Positions 1 through 9,164 of a stretch of DNA of 64,000 bases are shown in pieces. Under the pieces are notes generated by a model. The model was not told where the DNA came from and did no database searches. It saw only the letters and a program-made list of their open reading frames with translations. Numbering within the stretch: the first letter of the stretch is position 1; the number at the start of each line of letters is the position of its first letter. Both the position numbers and the translations under genes were made by a program. The DNA is taken from contig NZ_CP045293.1 in NCBI RefSeq assembly GCF_009363075.1, forward strand, positions 6,300,001 to 6,364,000, written 5' to 3'. The DNA is from Paenibacillus guangzhouensis (GTDB lineage Bacteria > Bacillota > Bacilli > Paenibacillales > Paenibacillaceae).

Positions 1-990
<990 letters not shown>

Positions 991-1131
991 TAAAATCACC
1001 CCAAAAAGTGACGCGAGGCTTCGAAGGTAATTCCGATTACTTTTCGGGGACCCCGGTACTGAGTAAGGGATCTAATAACGCAAATTATTTCGCATCCGGT
1101 TTTCAGGGCTCAAAGCTCTGCTAGAAATTCG

Positions 1132-1248
1132 TTTGGTGTCGATGGCGGAGGGGTTCCACGCGTACCCATCCCGAACACGACCGTTAAGCCCTCTAGCGCC
1201 GATGGTACTTGGACCGCAGGGTCCTGGGAGAGTAGGACGATGCCAAGC
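1132..1248 (+). rRNA. rrf: 5S ribosomal RNA
   Basis: The 117-base sequence starts TTTGGTGTCGATGGCGGAGG and contains CCATCCCGAACACGACCGTT, TAAGCCCTCTAGCGCCGATG and GAGAGTAGGACGATGCCAAGC. These are the conserved helices and loops of Firmicute 5S rRNA, and its ends pair (TTTGGTG with the terminal GCCAAGC). It is the last gene of the rrn operon and is followed at once by an intrinsic terminator. No tRNA genes follow it. Confidence 0.96.
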
Positions 1249-1252
1249 AGCT

Positions 1253-1294
1253 AAGACCGCTGTTGAGACGCAGTTCTCGATAGCGGTCTTTTTT
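1253..1294 (+). terminator. rrn operon terminator
   Basis: A 9-bp stem AAGACCGCT / AGCGGTCTT with a 20-base loop runs into a T tract. It lies just after 5S rRNA, as expected for a rho-independent terminator of the rRNA operon. Confidence 0.85.
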
Positions 1295-1339
1295 GTGTCC
1301 ACATGTGAATATCTGAAGTGAAAAACGAGACGAAATGAG

Positions 1340-1551
1340 TTATCCCTTGTGGATAATGCATTTATAGTCTTCCATCCACAGCAATTTCGGAGAATAATCC
1401 ACGTTTTGCTCCACAATTCATGATTTTTCCACAATTCGCACAAGTTATTATACACATATTCCTTGATTATCCACGGGTTCATCCACACATCCCACATAGC
1501 TTATTCACGTCCTGTGAATGGTGGCATTTTCATGCCTAATAATTATCCACA
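1340..1551. promoter_or_regulatory. cluster of DnaA boxes in a gene-free region
   Basis: Three perfect TTATNCACA boxes are present: reverse-strand TTATCCACA at 1348-1356, TTATACACA at 1448-1456 and TTATCCACA at 1543-1551. One-mismatch boxes lie at 1425-1433 (TTTTCCACA), 1467-1475 (TTATCCACG), 1479-1487 (TCATCCACA) and 1501-1509 (TTATTCACG). Several two-mismatch forms lie at 1372, 1395 and 1407. No gene is visible from 1295 to 1709. The known oriC neighbours dnaA, dnaN and rpmH are absent, so this is more likely a DnaA-binding cluster outside oriC. B. subtilis has such clusters, which influence initiation timing by binding DnaA. Function is inferred; box content is seen directly. Confidence 0.7.
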
Positions 1552-1709
1552 ATTCATAAATGTTAGATTAAATGTGTCAAAACGAAAATATGAAGTGCAT
1601 CTTCTTGTGATTTGCGATATTCTATTCTTATTGTGTTTAAAACCATACCGTTCGAAAGAGAGCAAATGATAAACATCCAGAATATGTAAATAATAACGAG
1701 GTGCATGAC

Positions 1710-3110
1710 ATGTTGATGATCGGGATTGATGTAGGAACAACGAACAGTAAAGTAGGGGTAATGGACGCCAAAGGACAAGTGCTAGCGATTGCGAGCCGTC
1801 CGACGATTTCATATACGCATGAAGAAGGATTCTCGTATTATGATCCAGAACAAATGTGGGATGATATTGCGAGTATGATTCAGGAAGTCACGAGCAAGGT
1901 CGATGCTGCTCAGATCGCTTCGATTGGGATTACGAGCATGGCGGAGAGCGGCCTAATCTTGAATGAATCCACAGGCAAACCCCAGTCGACATTTGTGCCG
2001 TGGTTCGATACGTGTTCTGGGGAACAAGCGCGCCATATCGCAGCAGAGTCGGACCCGTTAGAGCAATTCACGAAATCAGGTCTGAATCTGTCCTTCAAGC
2101 TGGGTCTAGCTAAAATTCTATGGGTCCGCAGTCGCAATCCCGAAGCGCTTGAACACGGAAAATGGCTGACCGTATCCGGCTATATCGCCTATCGCTTATC
2201 GGGCATCATGGCCTGCGACTATACCCTTGCTGCTCGTACGTATGCATTTGATATGAATACGAAATCGTGGGATCGTGCATTTATTGCGCATTTTGGCATC
2301 AACCCTGACTTATTCCCGGCACTGGTCCCAAGCGGTGAGCCTCTTGGCACTGTGATAGAGGAAGTACGTTCTCTGGGATTGCCTGATCATACGGTTGTTG
2401 CGATTGCAGGACATGATCATGTCAGTGCAGCGCTCGCTGTTGGCGCTATTGCATCAGGTGATGTATACAATTCCATGGGGACGGCTGAGACTTTAGTAGG
2501 GATTATCCCGGAGCGTAAGCTTGGAGCTGAGGAATATCATTCAGGATTGTCCTATGGCGTACATGCGGTACCTGGACAGCATTTCTGGATGGGCGGAAAT
2601 TCATCTTCTGGTGGATCGGTTGAATGGATCCGGAAGGTTATCGGCGTCAATATATTAGACTACATGACGATGAAGAGCGAAGTCGCTTCTTGCTCACCGG
2701 GGCCGACAGGGATTCTCTATTACCCGTACCTCTCCGGCTGTGGGGCGCCGACACCCGACTCAGGGGCTAAGGCAGCATTTATCGGCTTATCCAAAAGCCA
2801 TGGACGTCCGCAAATTCTCAAAGCTTTGTTGGAGGGGACGGCCTATCAGCAGGAATACATTCGCCGGAGCGCCGAACAAGTCACAGGTCAACACATTGAG
2901 CAAGTGCGCGTCATTGGCGGCGGGACACGTCTCGAGCCATGGATGCAGATTAAAGCAGCTGTATCCGGTGTCGAATTAATTTTGCCGGAGGTCGATGAAG
3001 CGGCTGTGGTCGGCGCAGCGATGATTGCTGCGATTGGCGCCAAGCAATATGCGAACGCGGCCCGAAGCGGTAGCTGCCATCCAGCATGCGGGGAACCTCA
3101 GACGTGTTAG
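1710..3110 (+). CDS. FGGY-family carbohydrate kinase (gluconokinase/xylulokinase-like), C-terminus frameshifted
   Basis: ATP-dependent sugar kinase of the FGGY family, cytosolic; the sugar is not identifiable. The N-terminal phosphate-binding motif IGIDVGTTNSKVGV opens the protein, with the second ATPase-fold half including AGHDHVSAAL, SMGTAE and the C-terminal GGGTRLEPWMQIKA block. The ATG at 1710 is preferred over GTG 1701 because GAGGTG sits 6 bases upstream and the next residues are the family N-terminus. The family is about 490-500 residues long, but this frame stops after 467. The missing end is encoded in the +1 frame immediately downstream, so the natural protein would be about 496 residues. 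Either an indel near 3059-3063 inactivated the gene or the base is a sequencing error. A two-component system follows 137 bases after this stop. Confidence 0.85.
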   Translation: MLMIGIDVGTTNSKVGVMDAKGQVLAIASRPTISYTHEEGFSYYDPEQMWDDIASMIQEVTSKVDAAQIASIGITSMAESGLILNESTGKPQSTFVPWFDTCSGEQARHIAAESDPLEQFTKSGLNLSFKLGLAKILWVRSRNPEALEHGKWLTVSGYIAYRLSGIMACDYTLAARTYAFDMNTKSWDRAFIAHFGINPDLFPALVPSGEPLGTVIEEVRSLGLPDHTVVAIAGHDHVSAALAVGAIASGDVYNSMGTAETLVGIIPERKLGAEEYHSGLSYGVHAVPGQHFWMGGNSSSGGSVEWIRKVIGVNILDYMTMKSEVASCSPGPTGILYYPYLSGCGAPTPDSGAKAAFIGLSKSHGRPQILKALLEGTAYQQEYIRRSAEQVTGQHIEQVRVIGGGTRLEPWMQIKAAVSGVELILPEVDEAAVVGAAMIAAIGAKQYANAARSGSCHPACGEPQTC

Positions 3111-3201
3111 CTACGCAGCGGAAGAGCATGAAGCTTATCAACAGTTCTATACTGATAAATTCGTTCCGATTCAACAAGCGTTACGAAGTTGGAAAATATA
3201 A
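3064..3201 (+). pseudogene. out-of-frame 3' end of the FGGY kinase gene
   Basis: Reading from 3064 in the +1 frame gives EAVAAIQHAGNL and a 45-residue tail ending FVPIQQALRSWKI before TAA at 3199-3201. This is the usual FGGY C-terminal helix. It joins to the upstream frame if one C is removed from the GGCCC run at 3059-3063. The tail has no start signal of its own. Confidence 0.75.
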
Positions 3202-3247
3202 TAACAATAGTACAGCAGGATCACTGCAGAAAGAGGATGACACGAGG

Positions 3248-3976
3248 ATGTATCGAATTCTCATTATTGAAGACGATGACAAAATTGCAGCCATTCTAAA
3301 ACGAAATTTAGAGAAATATAACTACGAAGTGATTCGTGGAGAGAAATTTGATCAGGTGAAGCAGGAAGTGATCGAGCATGAGCCGCATCTTGTGCTCTTG
3401 GATATTAACTTGCCGCATTTCGATGGGTACTATTGGTGCCGTCAAATTCGGACGGTATCCAATGTGCCGATTATTTTCGTATCTGCGCGGACGAGCAATA
3501 TGGAGCAGGTGATGGCAATCGAAAATGGCGGAGATGATTTTATCACCAAACCATTCGATCTGGATGTCGTTCAAGCCAAAATTAAAGGTACTTTGCGCAG
3601 AGTTTATGGAGAATACGCGCCTGCGCAGGCGGCAGAACAGGAGTCAGATGAGGACAAGCTTCAGCTTCACTACAAAGGTTTGCAGCTCGATCGGGGACGA
3701 AATGTCCTGTCTTGGAAGGATCACCGCACGGAATTGACCAAGAATGAGAGTCTGCTGCTGCAGCGTTTGTTATCCACGCCTGGGATCATTGTCAGCCGGG
3801 AAGAGTTATTAGAGCTCCTATGGGATGATGTGCAATTCGTCGATGATAATACGCTGTCGGTTAATGTGGGACGTGTTCGGAAGAAGCTCGAGGAATTAGG
3901 AATTACAAATGCCGTCGATACGATACGTGGACAAGGGTATCGGTTCGTACAAGAATGGGAGGGAACGCAGTCATGA
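3248..3976 (+). CDS. OmpR/BceR-type response regulator
   Basis: Cytosolic DNA-binding response regulator of 242 residues. It has an N-terminal receiver domain (MYRILIIEDDDK with the acidic pocket, phospho-acceptor Asp in LVLLDINLP, Thr/Ser in IIFVSARTS, Lys in DFITKPF) and a C-terminal winged helix (VGRVRKKLEELG, DTIRGQGYRF). The ATG at 3248 follows GAGGATGACACGAGG and starts exactly at the domain. Its stop overlaps the kinase ATG (ATGA), so the two are translationally coupled. Together with the BceAB-like transporter downstream it fits the peptide-antibiotic sensing and detoxification modules of Firmicutes. The inducer is unknown. Confidence 0.9.
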   Translation: MYRILIIEDDDKIAAILKRNLEKYNYEVIRGEKFDQVKQEVIEHEPHLVLLDINLPHFDGYYWCRQIRTVSNVPIIFVSARTSNMEQVMAIENGGDDFITKPFDLDVVQAKIKGTLRRVYGEYAPAQAAEQESDEDKLQLHYKGLQLDRGRNVLSWKDHRTELTKNESLLLQRLLSTPGIIVSREELLELLWDDVQFVDDNTLSVNVGRVRKKLEELGITNAVDTIRGQGYRFVQEWEGTQS

Positions 3977-5088
3977 AGCGCATGGTGCTGCAGGTTCTAC
4001 GTTCCTATCTGAAAGACAGGGCCGTTCTCATTATTACGTATTACGTGGCGATTCTCCTTACTGTTATTTTAAGCTGGTTAGATATACTAGGTCAGGATCT
4101 CGGCTTCATGAAGCCGGAGAACCTGATCTATTTGCTTATTTTATCGACATTTGTGCTCAGTCTTGGACTGGCGTATGACTTCGTAAGGCAGTACAAATTT
4201 CTGATGACGATCTATCAAATGAGCAACAACGTGAATACAGACTTGCAAGAAGTGATCGGCATGGCTGCGGGGACGACTGAGGAACAGAAATGGACGCATG
4301 GGGCGCTCCACCAGCAATACCGCGCATATATGGATCAACTGAACGGGTTGCAGCTCAGTCAGGAACAGCAGCACCATTTCACCAACCAATGGGTACACCA
4401 TATGAAGACGCCGGTCTCTGTGATTGATCTTCATCTTCAAGAGACGAAGAACAGTGATCAATTGGAGGAGATGAAGGCAGCCCTGTCGAGTATCCAAGAG
4501 GAAAACGAGCGAATACGCCTCGGTCTTGAGATGATGCTGCACACGGCTAGGCTCGATAAATTCGAGTTCGATCTTCATGTTCAGCGGATCGCTCTGATTG
4601 AAATGGTTCGGCAAGTGATCAATGAGCATAAGAAGGCATGTATCCATGGCGGGATTTTCCCGAAAATCGAATGTGAGGATCCGTTGATCGAAATCGAGAC
4701 CGATGAGAAGTGGATGCGGTTTATTTTAAACCAATTAATTATCAACGCGGTTAAATATTCCAAACTAAAACCAGGGACGAAGCAGCTTACGATTCGAGTC
4801 GAATGCTCAGCAGACGGGGAAGAGACCATCGTCCAAGTCATCGATACGGGGATCGGGATTGCGGCACATGATTTACCTCGTGTGATTGAGCCGTTTTTTA
4901 CAGGGGAGAATGGTAGAAAAGGACCGGAATCGACGGGCATGGGGTTATTCCTCGTCCATCAGGTGATCCAGAAGCTTGGCGCACAAATCGCATTCGATTC
5001 GATCGAAGGAGAAGGTACAACCGTCACCCTGCGGTTCCGCTCCACAGGAATCTTTCATGAAGTGTTGAAGAAACCAATCTTTCAATAA
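3973..5088 (+). CDS. intramembrane-sensing (BceS-type) histidine kinase
   Basis: Membrane histidine kinase of 371 residues. Two N-terminal membrane segments at about residues 18-36 and 50-68 have almost no extracellular loop, typical of kinases that sense through a partner ABC transporter. The dimerisation/phosphotransfer box reads QWVHHMKTPVSVI, as in BceS relatives. The ATPase domain has an N box (NQLIINAVKYS), a G1 box (DTGIGI) and a G2 box (STGMGLFLV). ATG 3973 overlaps the regulator stop and has GGGAGGG about 10 bases upstream; the in-frame ATG at 3955 is less well placed. The permease with a large extracytoplasmic domain is encoded 0.85 kb downstream. Confidence 0.9.
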   Translation: MKRMVLQVLRSYLKDRAVLIITYYVAILLTVILSWLDILGQDLGFMKPENLIYLLILSTFVLSLGLAYDFVRQYKFLMTIYQMSNNVNTDLQEVIGMAAGTTEEQKWTHGALHQQYRAYMDQLNGLQLSQEQQHHFTNQWVHHMKTPVSVIDLHLQETKNSDQLEEMKAALSSIQEENERIRLGLEMMLHTARLDKFEFDLHVQRIALIEMVRQVINEHKKACIHGGIFPKIECEDPLIEIETDEKWMRFILNQLIINAVKYSKLKPGTKQLTIRVECSADGEETIVQVIDTGIGIAAHDLPRVIEPFFTGENGRKGPESTGMGLFLVHQVIQKLGAQIAFDSIEGEGTTVTLRFRSTGIFHEVLKKPIFQ

Positions 5089-5187
5089 TGTAAGCTATTC
5101 GGATTGAATATGAAAGATGGATCAATAGGTGAACAGGATTGTTGTCCATATAATAGGACACATAAGGGATGAATGGAGGGACAATTC

Positions 5188-5967
5188 ATGACCGTGCTGC
5201 AAGCAGAGCAGTTATGCAAAATCTATGGTTCGAGCAAGAGCGTTCAATACCGCGCACTGAACAATTTCGGAATAAAGATCGAGGAAGGTGAGTTCGTCGG
5301 GGTTATGGGACCCTCGGGTAGCGGCAAAACAACACTCCTCAACATCCTCGCGACAATGGATAAGCCTACCTCGGGGCGGGTCTGGATTAATGGACAAGAT
5401 CCAGCAACGCTCAGCAATAAACAATTAGCCTTATTCCGGCGCCGGGAGCTCGGATTTGTATTCCAAGATTTCAATCTGCTCGATACACTATCCATGAAGC
5501 AAAATATCATTCTGCCGCTTGCGCTCGAGAAGATGCCGGCGGCCGAGATTGATCAGCGGCTGCATGCGATTGCTGAGCTGCTCGGAATCGCTCCTATTCT
5601 CGATAAAAGAACATATGAAGTGTCCGGGGGGCAGAAACAGCGTGCGGCGATTGCGCGTGCGATGGTTCATACACCATCGCTTATTCTCGCCGATGAATTA
5701 ACGGGGAATCTCGACTCCAAAGCGGCGAAAGATGTGATGGAGTCCCTGAAGGATGTCAATCAAAGGTTGCGCGCGACGATTTTGATGGTTACGCATGATC
5801 CTTTTGCAGCAAGTTATTGTGATCGGATTGTCTTCATTAAGGATGGGAGCTTCTTCTCTGAAATTCGTCGCGGTTCGAATCGCCCTGCGTTCTTCCAGCA
5901 GATTCTGGATGCGTTAAGCGTGTTGGGAGGCAATTTCGATGACCTTTCGCGAACTCGCCATTCATAA
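5188..5967 (+). CDS. BceA-type ABC transporter ATP-binding protein
   Basis: ATPase subunit of 259 residues. It has Walker A GPSGSGKTT, Q loop FVFQDFNLLD, signature SGGQKQR, Walker B LILADELTGNLDS and H-loop VTHD, matching the MacB/BceA group. ATG 5188 is chosen because GGAGG lies 8 bases upstream; the in-frame ATG at 5173 overlaps that site. A TATAAT at 5149-5154 without a good -35 box lies in the gap after the kinase, as expected for a promoter needing the adjacent response regulator. That last point is inference. The gene overlaps the permease by 29 bases. Confidence 0.9.
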   Translation: MTVLQAEQLCKIYGSSKSVQYRALNNFGIKIEEGEFVGVMGPSGSGKTTLLNILATMDKPTSGRVWINGQDPATLSNKQLALFRRRELGFVFQDFNLLDTLSMKQNIILPLALEKMPAAEIDQRLHAIAELLGIAPILDKRTYEVSGGQKQRAAIARAMVHTPSLILADELTGNLDSKAAKDVMESLKDVNQRLRATILMVTHDPFAASYCDRIVFIKDGSFFSEIRRGSNRPAFFQQILDALSVLGGNFDDLSRTRHS

Positions 5968-7876
5968 TATTAAGGGCAATTGGCATCGGTACGGCGCGTA
6001 TTTCTGGAGCAGCGTCTTCTCCGTCATGGTCTTCTTTATCTATGCGTCGTTCCTCAATCATCCAGACATCGTCCACGGTGTGATGCGTGCCGCGAAATCC
6101 GTGAAGAACAGTCTTATCATCTGCCAAGTTATCGTTATGGTCTTTTCTTTCTTTTTCGTCCTCTACGCGATTACGTCATTTATCCGAACCAGGAAGAAGG
6201 AATTCGGTCTATTCAGCTTGTGTGGAATGACGTCAGGTCAATTAAAATGGATGATCCTCCTGGAGAATATGTTGATCTCCATACTTGCGATCTTGGTCGG
6301 CATCGTGTTCGGGCTGATGTTCAGCAAGCTATTTTATATGGGGATCGGCGTTCTGCTTGGCATTGAGCTGCCGTTCCGATTTGCGGTGTCGATGAAGGCG
6401 GTGCTGCAGACGGCTATCGGATTCGCCCTGCTGTTCATGACGATAACCGTCTATTCCATCTTGAAAGTCGGTCGCGCAGAGATTATTGAACTGATCCAGG
6501 CGTCGCGACAGCCCAAGAAGCCACCGATGGCGTCGAAATGGCTGCTCCTCGTCACGGTGCTCAGCCTTGGCGGATGCTATTACATGGCGTATATCATGTC
6601 TTCACAGACAGCTCTCGCCTTCGTTATGCCCATTATGACGCTGGTGATGATCGGGACATATTTCTTGTATACCCAGGGCAGCGTTGCGATTCTGAATCGA
6701 CTGCAGCGAAGCCGCCGAATCAGTTATCGCGGAACGAATCTCGTCACGCTCGGTCAACTGCTCTTCAAGGTTAAGGATAATGCGCGCGTCCTATTTATGG
6801 TGTCCATTCTAAGCGCTGTCGTGATGACAGCGTCGAGTACGGCGTACATTATGGAACGACAAACATATGAACAGTTGATCAACAGCTTTCCACTGACCTA
6901 TAGTTATATGGAGCAAGGACTGAATACGCATCAAGTCGCAAATCCTCAGGAGATCGTTCGCGTGCTTCAGGAGAGCAGGCATACCTTAAGTTATGAACTG
7001 CATACAGCAGGGTTCAAGGTCCGACCCGAGTTGCTGAACTATCCGGGGGAGCGGAGTGAGCAAGATAATTTCGTCATTTCGGCGCGAGATTATAATGAGG
7101 CCGTATCCCATAAAGGAAAGCAGACGATCCAGGTGGAGAAGGATCATGCAGTACTTGTGCTGCCTTTTGATGATATGGGTGCTTATCAAGCCGTGTATCC
7201 AGGAGAGGTCGTGAAGAGCGTTCGTAGTGACGGCAAGCCGCTCATGCTAACGGTTGATGAGCAGCGTGGTGGATTTCCATTTGCAAGACACTCGGGATTC
7301 TCTCAGTTTCTTGTTATGAATACGGAGCAGCATGATCTGTTGATGAAAGGGATCGCCGATCAGGACAAGTTCGTGAACTATGCTCTTGAGGTGAAGGACT
7401 GGGAGAGAATCTCGTATCAGACGAATCGGAAAGTAATGGCGCTGGTGAAGGATGAATCGACATTTGAGAACCGTTCGACCTACTACTTGAATGTGAAGCA
7501 GAATTCCGGCGTTATGATATTCGTCGGGATTTTCGTGAGTCTCTTGTTCGTGATTGCGACAGGAAGCATCCTCTACTTCCGATTATTCACGGAGATTGAT
7601 GAGGACCGTGAGCATTATCGGGCGCTTGCACGGATGGGGATGACCGGAGTTGAGATTCGGAGAGCGGTCAGCACGCAGGTGGGAATCCTATTCTTTTTGC
7701 CATGCATTGTAGGGTTGGTTCATTCTGCTTTCGCAATGAAGGCACTTGCTAATCTTCTATCCATCCGTACATGGGGATATGCGTCGATTGTGGCAGGGAT
7801 TTTCGTGGGCGTACAATTTGTATATTTTGTGGCAGCGAGACGGAACTACCTTCGTCGCGTGATGGGAGAGCACTAG
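5939..7876 (+). CDS. BceB-type ABC transporter permease (FtsX-like)
   Basis: Membrane permease of 645 residues with an FtsX-like fold. An N-terminal membrane segment is followed by further segments to about residue 310. A large extracytoplasmic domain at about 330-530 is rich in charged residues, and three C-terminal segments follow. This architecture is that of BceB-type transporters, which remove cell-wall-active peptides such as bacitracin from their lipid targets and signal to the partner kinase. GGGAGG lies 9 bases before the ATG. It completes a regulator-kinase-ATPase-permease module. The specific antibiotic cannot be read from sequence. Confidence 0.88.
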   Translation: MTFRELAIHNIKGNWHRYGAYFWSSVFSVMVFFIYASFLNHPDIVHGVMRAAKSVKNSLIICQVIVMVFSFFFVLYAITSFIRTRKKEFGLFSLCGMTSGQLKWMILLENMLISILAILVGIVFGLMFSKLFYMGIGVLLGIELPFRFAVSMKAVLQTAIGFALLFMTITVYSILKVGRAEIIELIQASRQPKKPPMASKWLLLVTVLSLGGCYYMAYIMSSQTALAFVMPIMTLVMIGTYFLYTQGSVAILNRLQRSRRISYRGTNLVTLGQLLFKVKDNARVLFMVSILSAVVMTASSTAYIMERQTYEQLINSFPLTYSYMEQGLNTHQVANPQEIVRVLQESRHTLSYELHTAGFKVRPELLNYPGERSEQDNFVISARDYNEAVSHKGKQTIQVEKDHAVLVLPFDDMGAYQAVYPGEVVKSVRSDGKPLMLTVDEQRGGFPFARHSGFSQFLVMNTEQHDLLMKGIADQDKFVNYALEVKDWERISYQTNRKVMALVKDESTFENRSTYYLNVKQNSGVMIFVGIFVSLLFVIATGSILYFRLFTEIDEDREHYRALARMGMTGVEIRRAVSTQVGILFFLPCIVGLVHSAFAMKALANLLSIRTWGYASIVAGIFVGVQFVYFVAARRNYLRRVMGEH

Positions 7877-7919
7877 TGTGATATAATAGAGGCAGCAGGT
7901 ACGAGATTTGGGGGATAAG

Positions 7920-8201
7920 ATGAATTCAATACAGATTGTCTTGTGTGTGGTTTACCTCTTGATGAACATCGTAAGCTACCAAGTGATGGCGGCGGATAAA
8001 GTTCGGGCCAAGAAGCATAAGCAGCGTGTGCCTGAGCGTACGTTATTTACACTTGCGGCGCTTGGCGGCGGGTTAGGTTCTATGCTCGCCATGCAGCGTA
8101 AACGGCACAAAACGAAGCATTGGAGCTTTCGGATCGGAATGCCTTTCTTATTTCTTGTGAATGTCGTGGTATATGGTTATTTATTTCAGGTGATAGTATA
8201 A
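7920..8201 (+). CDS. DUF1294 small membrane protein
   Basis: A 93-residue protein with an N-terminal membrane segment, a basic middle (KVRAKKHKQRVPERTLFTLAALGGGLG, summarised as a KHKQRVPE motif plus a Gly-rich turn) and a C-terminal membrane segment. The basic RVPE...L..LGGG pattern and the MQRKRHKTKHWSFR block are typical of DUF1294. Function is unknown. Start ATG 7920 follows GGGGGAT closely; an in-frame TTG at 7908 is the alternative. TATAAT at 7882-7887 could be a -10 box but its -35 is weak. Confidence 0.82.
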   Translation: MNSIQIVLCVVYLLMNIVSYQVMAADKVRAKKHKQRVPERTLFTLAALGGGLGSMLAMQRKRHKTKHWSFRIGMPFLFLVNVVVYGYLFQVIV

Positions 8202-8249
8202 ACTCCCGAATCCCTTCTGCTTAATTCACACTGGAAGAGAGTGATAGGT

Positions 8250-8684
8250 ATGTTATTCACCAACGTATTAGTGCCTTATGACGGAACAGAGCAATCGAGG
8301 AAAGCACTTGAAACTGCGATCGACATGCTGAAGCTTAATCCGTCGGCCAAGCTCTTCGTACTGCATGTCTATGACTTCAAGAAAATGTACATGGCGGATT
8401 CGGTTCTTACCGTACCTGTCAGCATGAACATGGAGCAGTACGAGATCGCTGAGCAAATCGTAGAAGAGGCGAAGCAGCGGGTAGCATCGGTTACGCATGA
8501 GACGCATGTTGAGCTTCAGCAGGGTACGCCTGCTCAGATGATTCTTGACTTTGCGAAAAAGAACGCCATTGACTTCATCGTCATTGGCAGCAGAGGCCTG
8601 CGCCCGATCGGTGAATGGGTGCTCGGCAGTGTCAGCCACCATGTGGTGCAGCATACGCAAGTACCGGTTCTAGTTATAAAATAA
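8250..8684 (+). CDS. universal stress protein (UspA family)
   Basis: Cytosolic single-domain universal stress protein of 144 residues. It opens with NVLVPYDGTEQSRKAL, the usual first strand and nucleotide-binding Asp. It ends with IGSRGLRPIGEWVLGSVSHH, the G-2x-G-9x-G(S) ATP-binding motif, followed by VPVLVIK. ATG 8250 is preferred because GGAAGAGAG sits 9 bases upstream. The gene appears monocistronic, with a hairpin terminator just after it. The role (stress survival, ATP-binding signalling) is inferred from the family. Confidence 0.92.
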   Translation: MLFTNVLVPYDGTEQSRKALETAIDMLKLNPSAKLFVLHVYDFKKMYMADSVLTVPVSMNMEQYEIAEQIVEEAKQRVASVTHETHVELQQGTPAQMILDFAKKNAIDFIVIGSRGLRPIGEWVLGSVSHHVVQHTQVPVLVIK

Positions 8685-8700
8685 TAGTTGTAATATTCAC

Positions 8701-8734
8701 AAGCTGGCGTCTGATTATCAGGCGCCAGCTTTGT
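8701..8734 (+). terminator. terminator after universal stress gene
   Basis: Perfect 9-bp stem AAGCTGGCG / CGCCAGCTT with a 13-base loop and a short T-rich tail. It sits 16 bases after the stop codon. Confidence 0.75.
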
Positions 8735-8754
8735 TATGTATAACCCCGGGCTAA

Positions 8755-8763
8755 TGCTATAAT
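8755..8763 (+). promoter_or_regulatory. extended -10 promoter candidate for topB
   Basis: The sequence TGCTATAAT is an extended -10 (TG-N-TATAAT) without a good -35. It lies about 400 bases upstream of topB, on the far side of the repeat element, so that element would be transcribed as a leader. Confidence 0.45.
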
Positions 8764-8814
8764 GGGGGGGATAAGGTTGCTTATGGTTGAAAATTTTCTA
8801 AGTTCAATAGGGGG

Positions 8815-9142
8815 CAAAAAGTTGACTTATCAGCACCTGAAAGTTTCCGTAGGAAACTGCATCGAAAGCGTAAGCTCAGGTTACTTGAAGTTGAAGCCAG
8901 GCTTCCGAAGAGAGTTTTTCTTCGAAAAACTTTGAGGAGGAGCGGAGTTTAGGAGTAGCCTAAATGAGCACCGGAGTTCGAGGCTGAAAGTAAGATTCGA
9001 TGTCGATCCGACTTCATGAGTTATCTTCGTGATGAGATAAGCCCTGATCGAAGCGTCTCGAAGCTGAGCGACCGCGTTAATAGGTGGGCTTATTCGCCAA
9101 TCAGTAAGGAACTTACTGGTGTGGGCATAAGGTAACTTTTTG
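8815..9142 (+). repeat. 328-bp element with terminal inverted repeats, copy A
   Basis: The element begins CAAAAAGTTGACTTAT and ends ATAAGGTAACTTTTTG; 14 of 16 terminal positions are complementary. The core at 8934-8983 holds GGAGCGGAGTTTAGG and CCTAAATGAGCACCGGA, the two halves of a small palindrome. The same core and ends recur in reverse orientation at 55422-55588, so this is a dispersed repeat. Inside are further hairpins (CAGTAAG/CTTACTG near 9104, ATAAGCCC/GGGCTTAT). There is no open reading frame of substance. Non-autonomous mobile element (MITE-like) or structured RNA are both possible. It fills the gap upstream of topB. Confidence 0.75.
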
Positions 9143-9164
9143 ACTACCATTAAAGGAGTAGGGA

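Noticed and set aside
1133-1321. 62-codon plus-strand frame
   Set aside because: It covers the 5S rRNA and the rrn terminator.
1340-1551. Chromosomal origin (oriC)
   Set aside because: No dnaA, dnaN or rpmH beside it and no clear DNA-unwinding or DnaA-trio pattern was seen, so a box cluster outside oriC is the more careful call.
1463-1812. Short frames in the DnaA-box region
   Set aside because: No ribosome sites and no family resemblance; the repeated TTATCCACA-type boxes explain the composition.
9001-9142. Possible T-box or other known riboswitch upstream of topB
   Set aside because: ACCGCG occurs, but the T-box core and specifier loop are missing; the stretch belongs to the repeat element.
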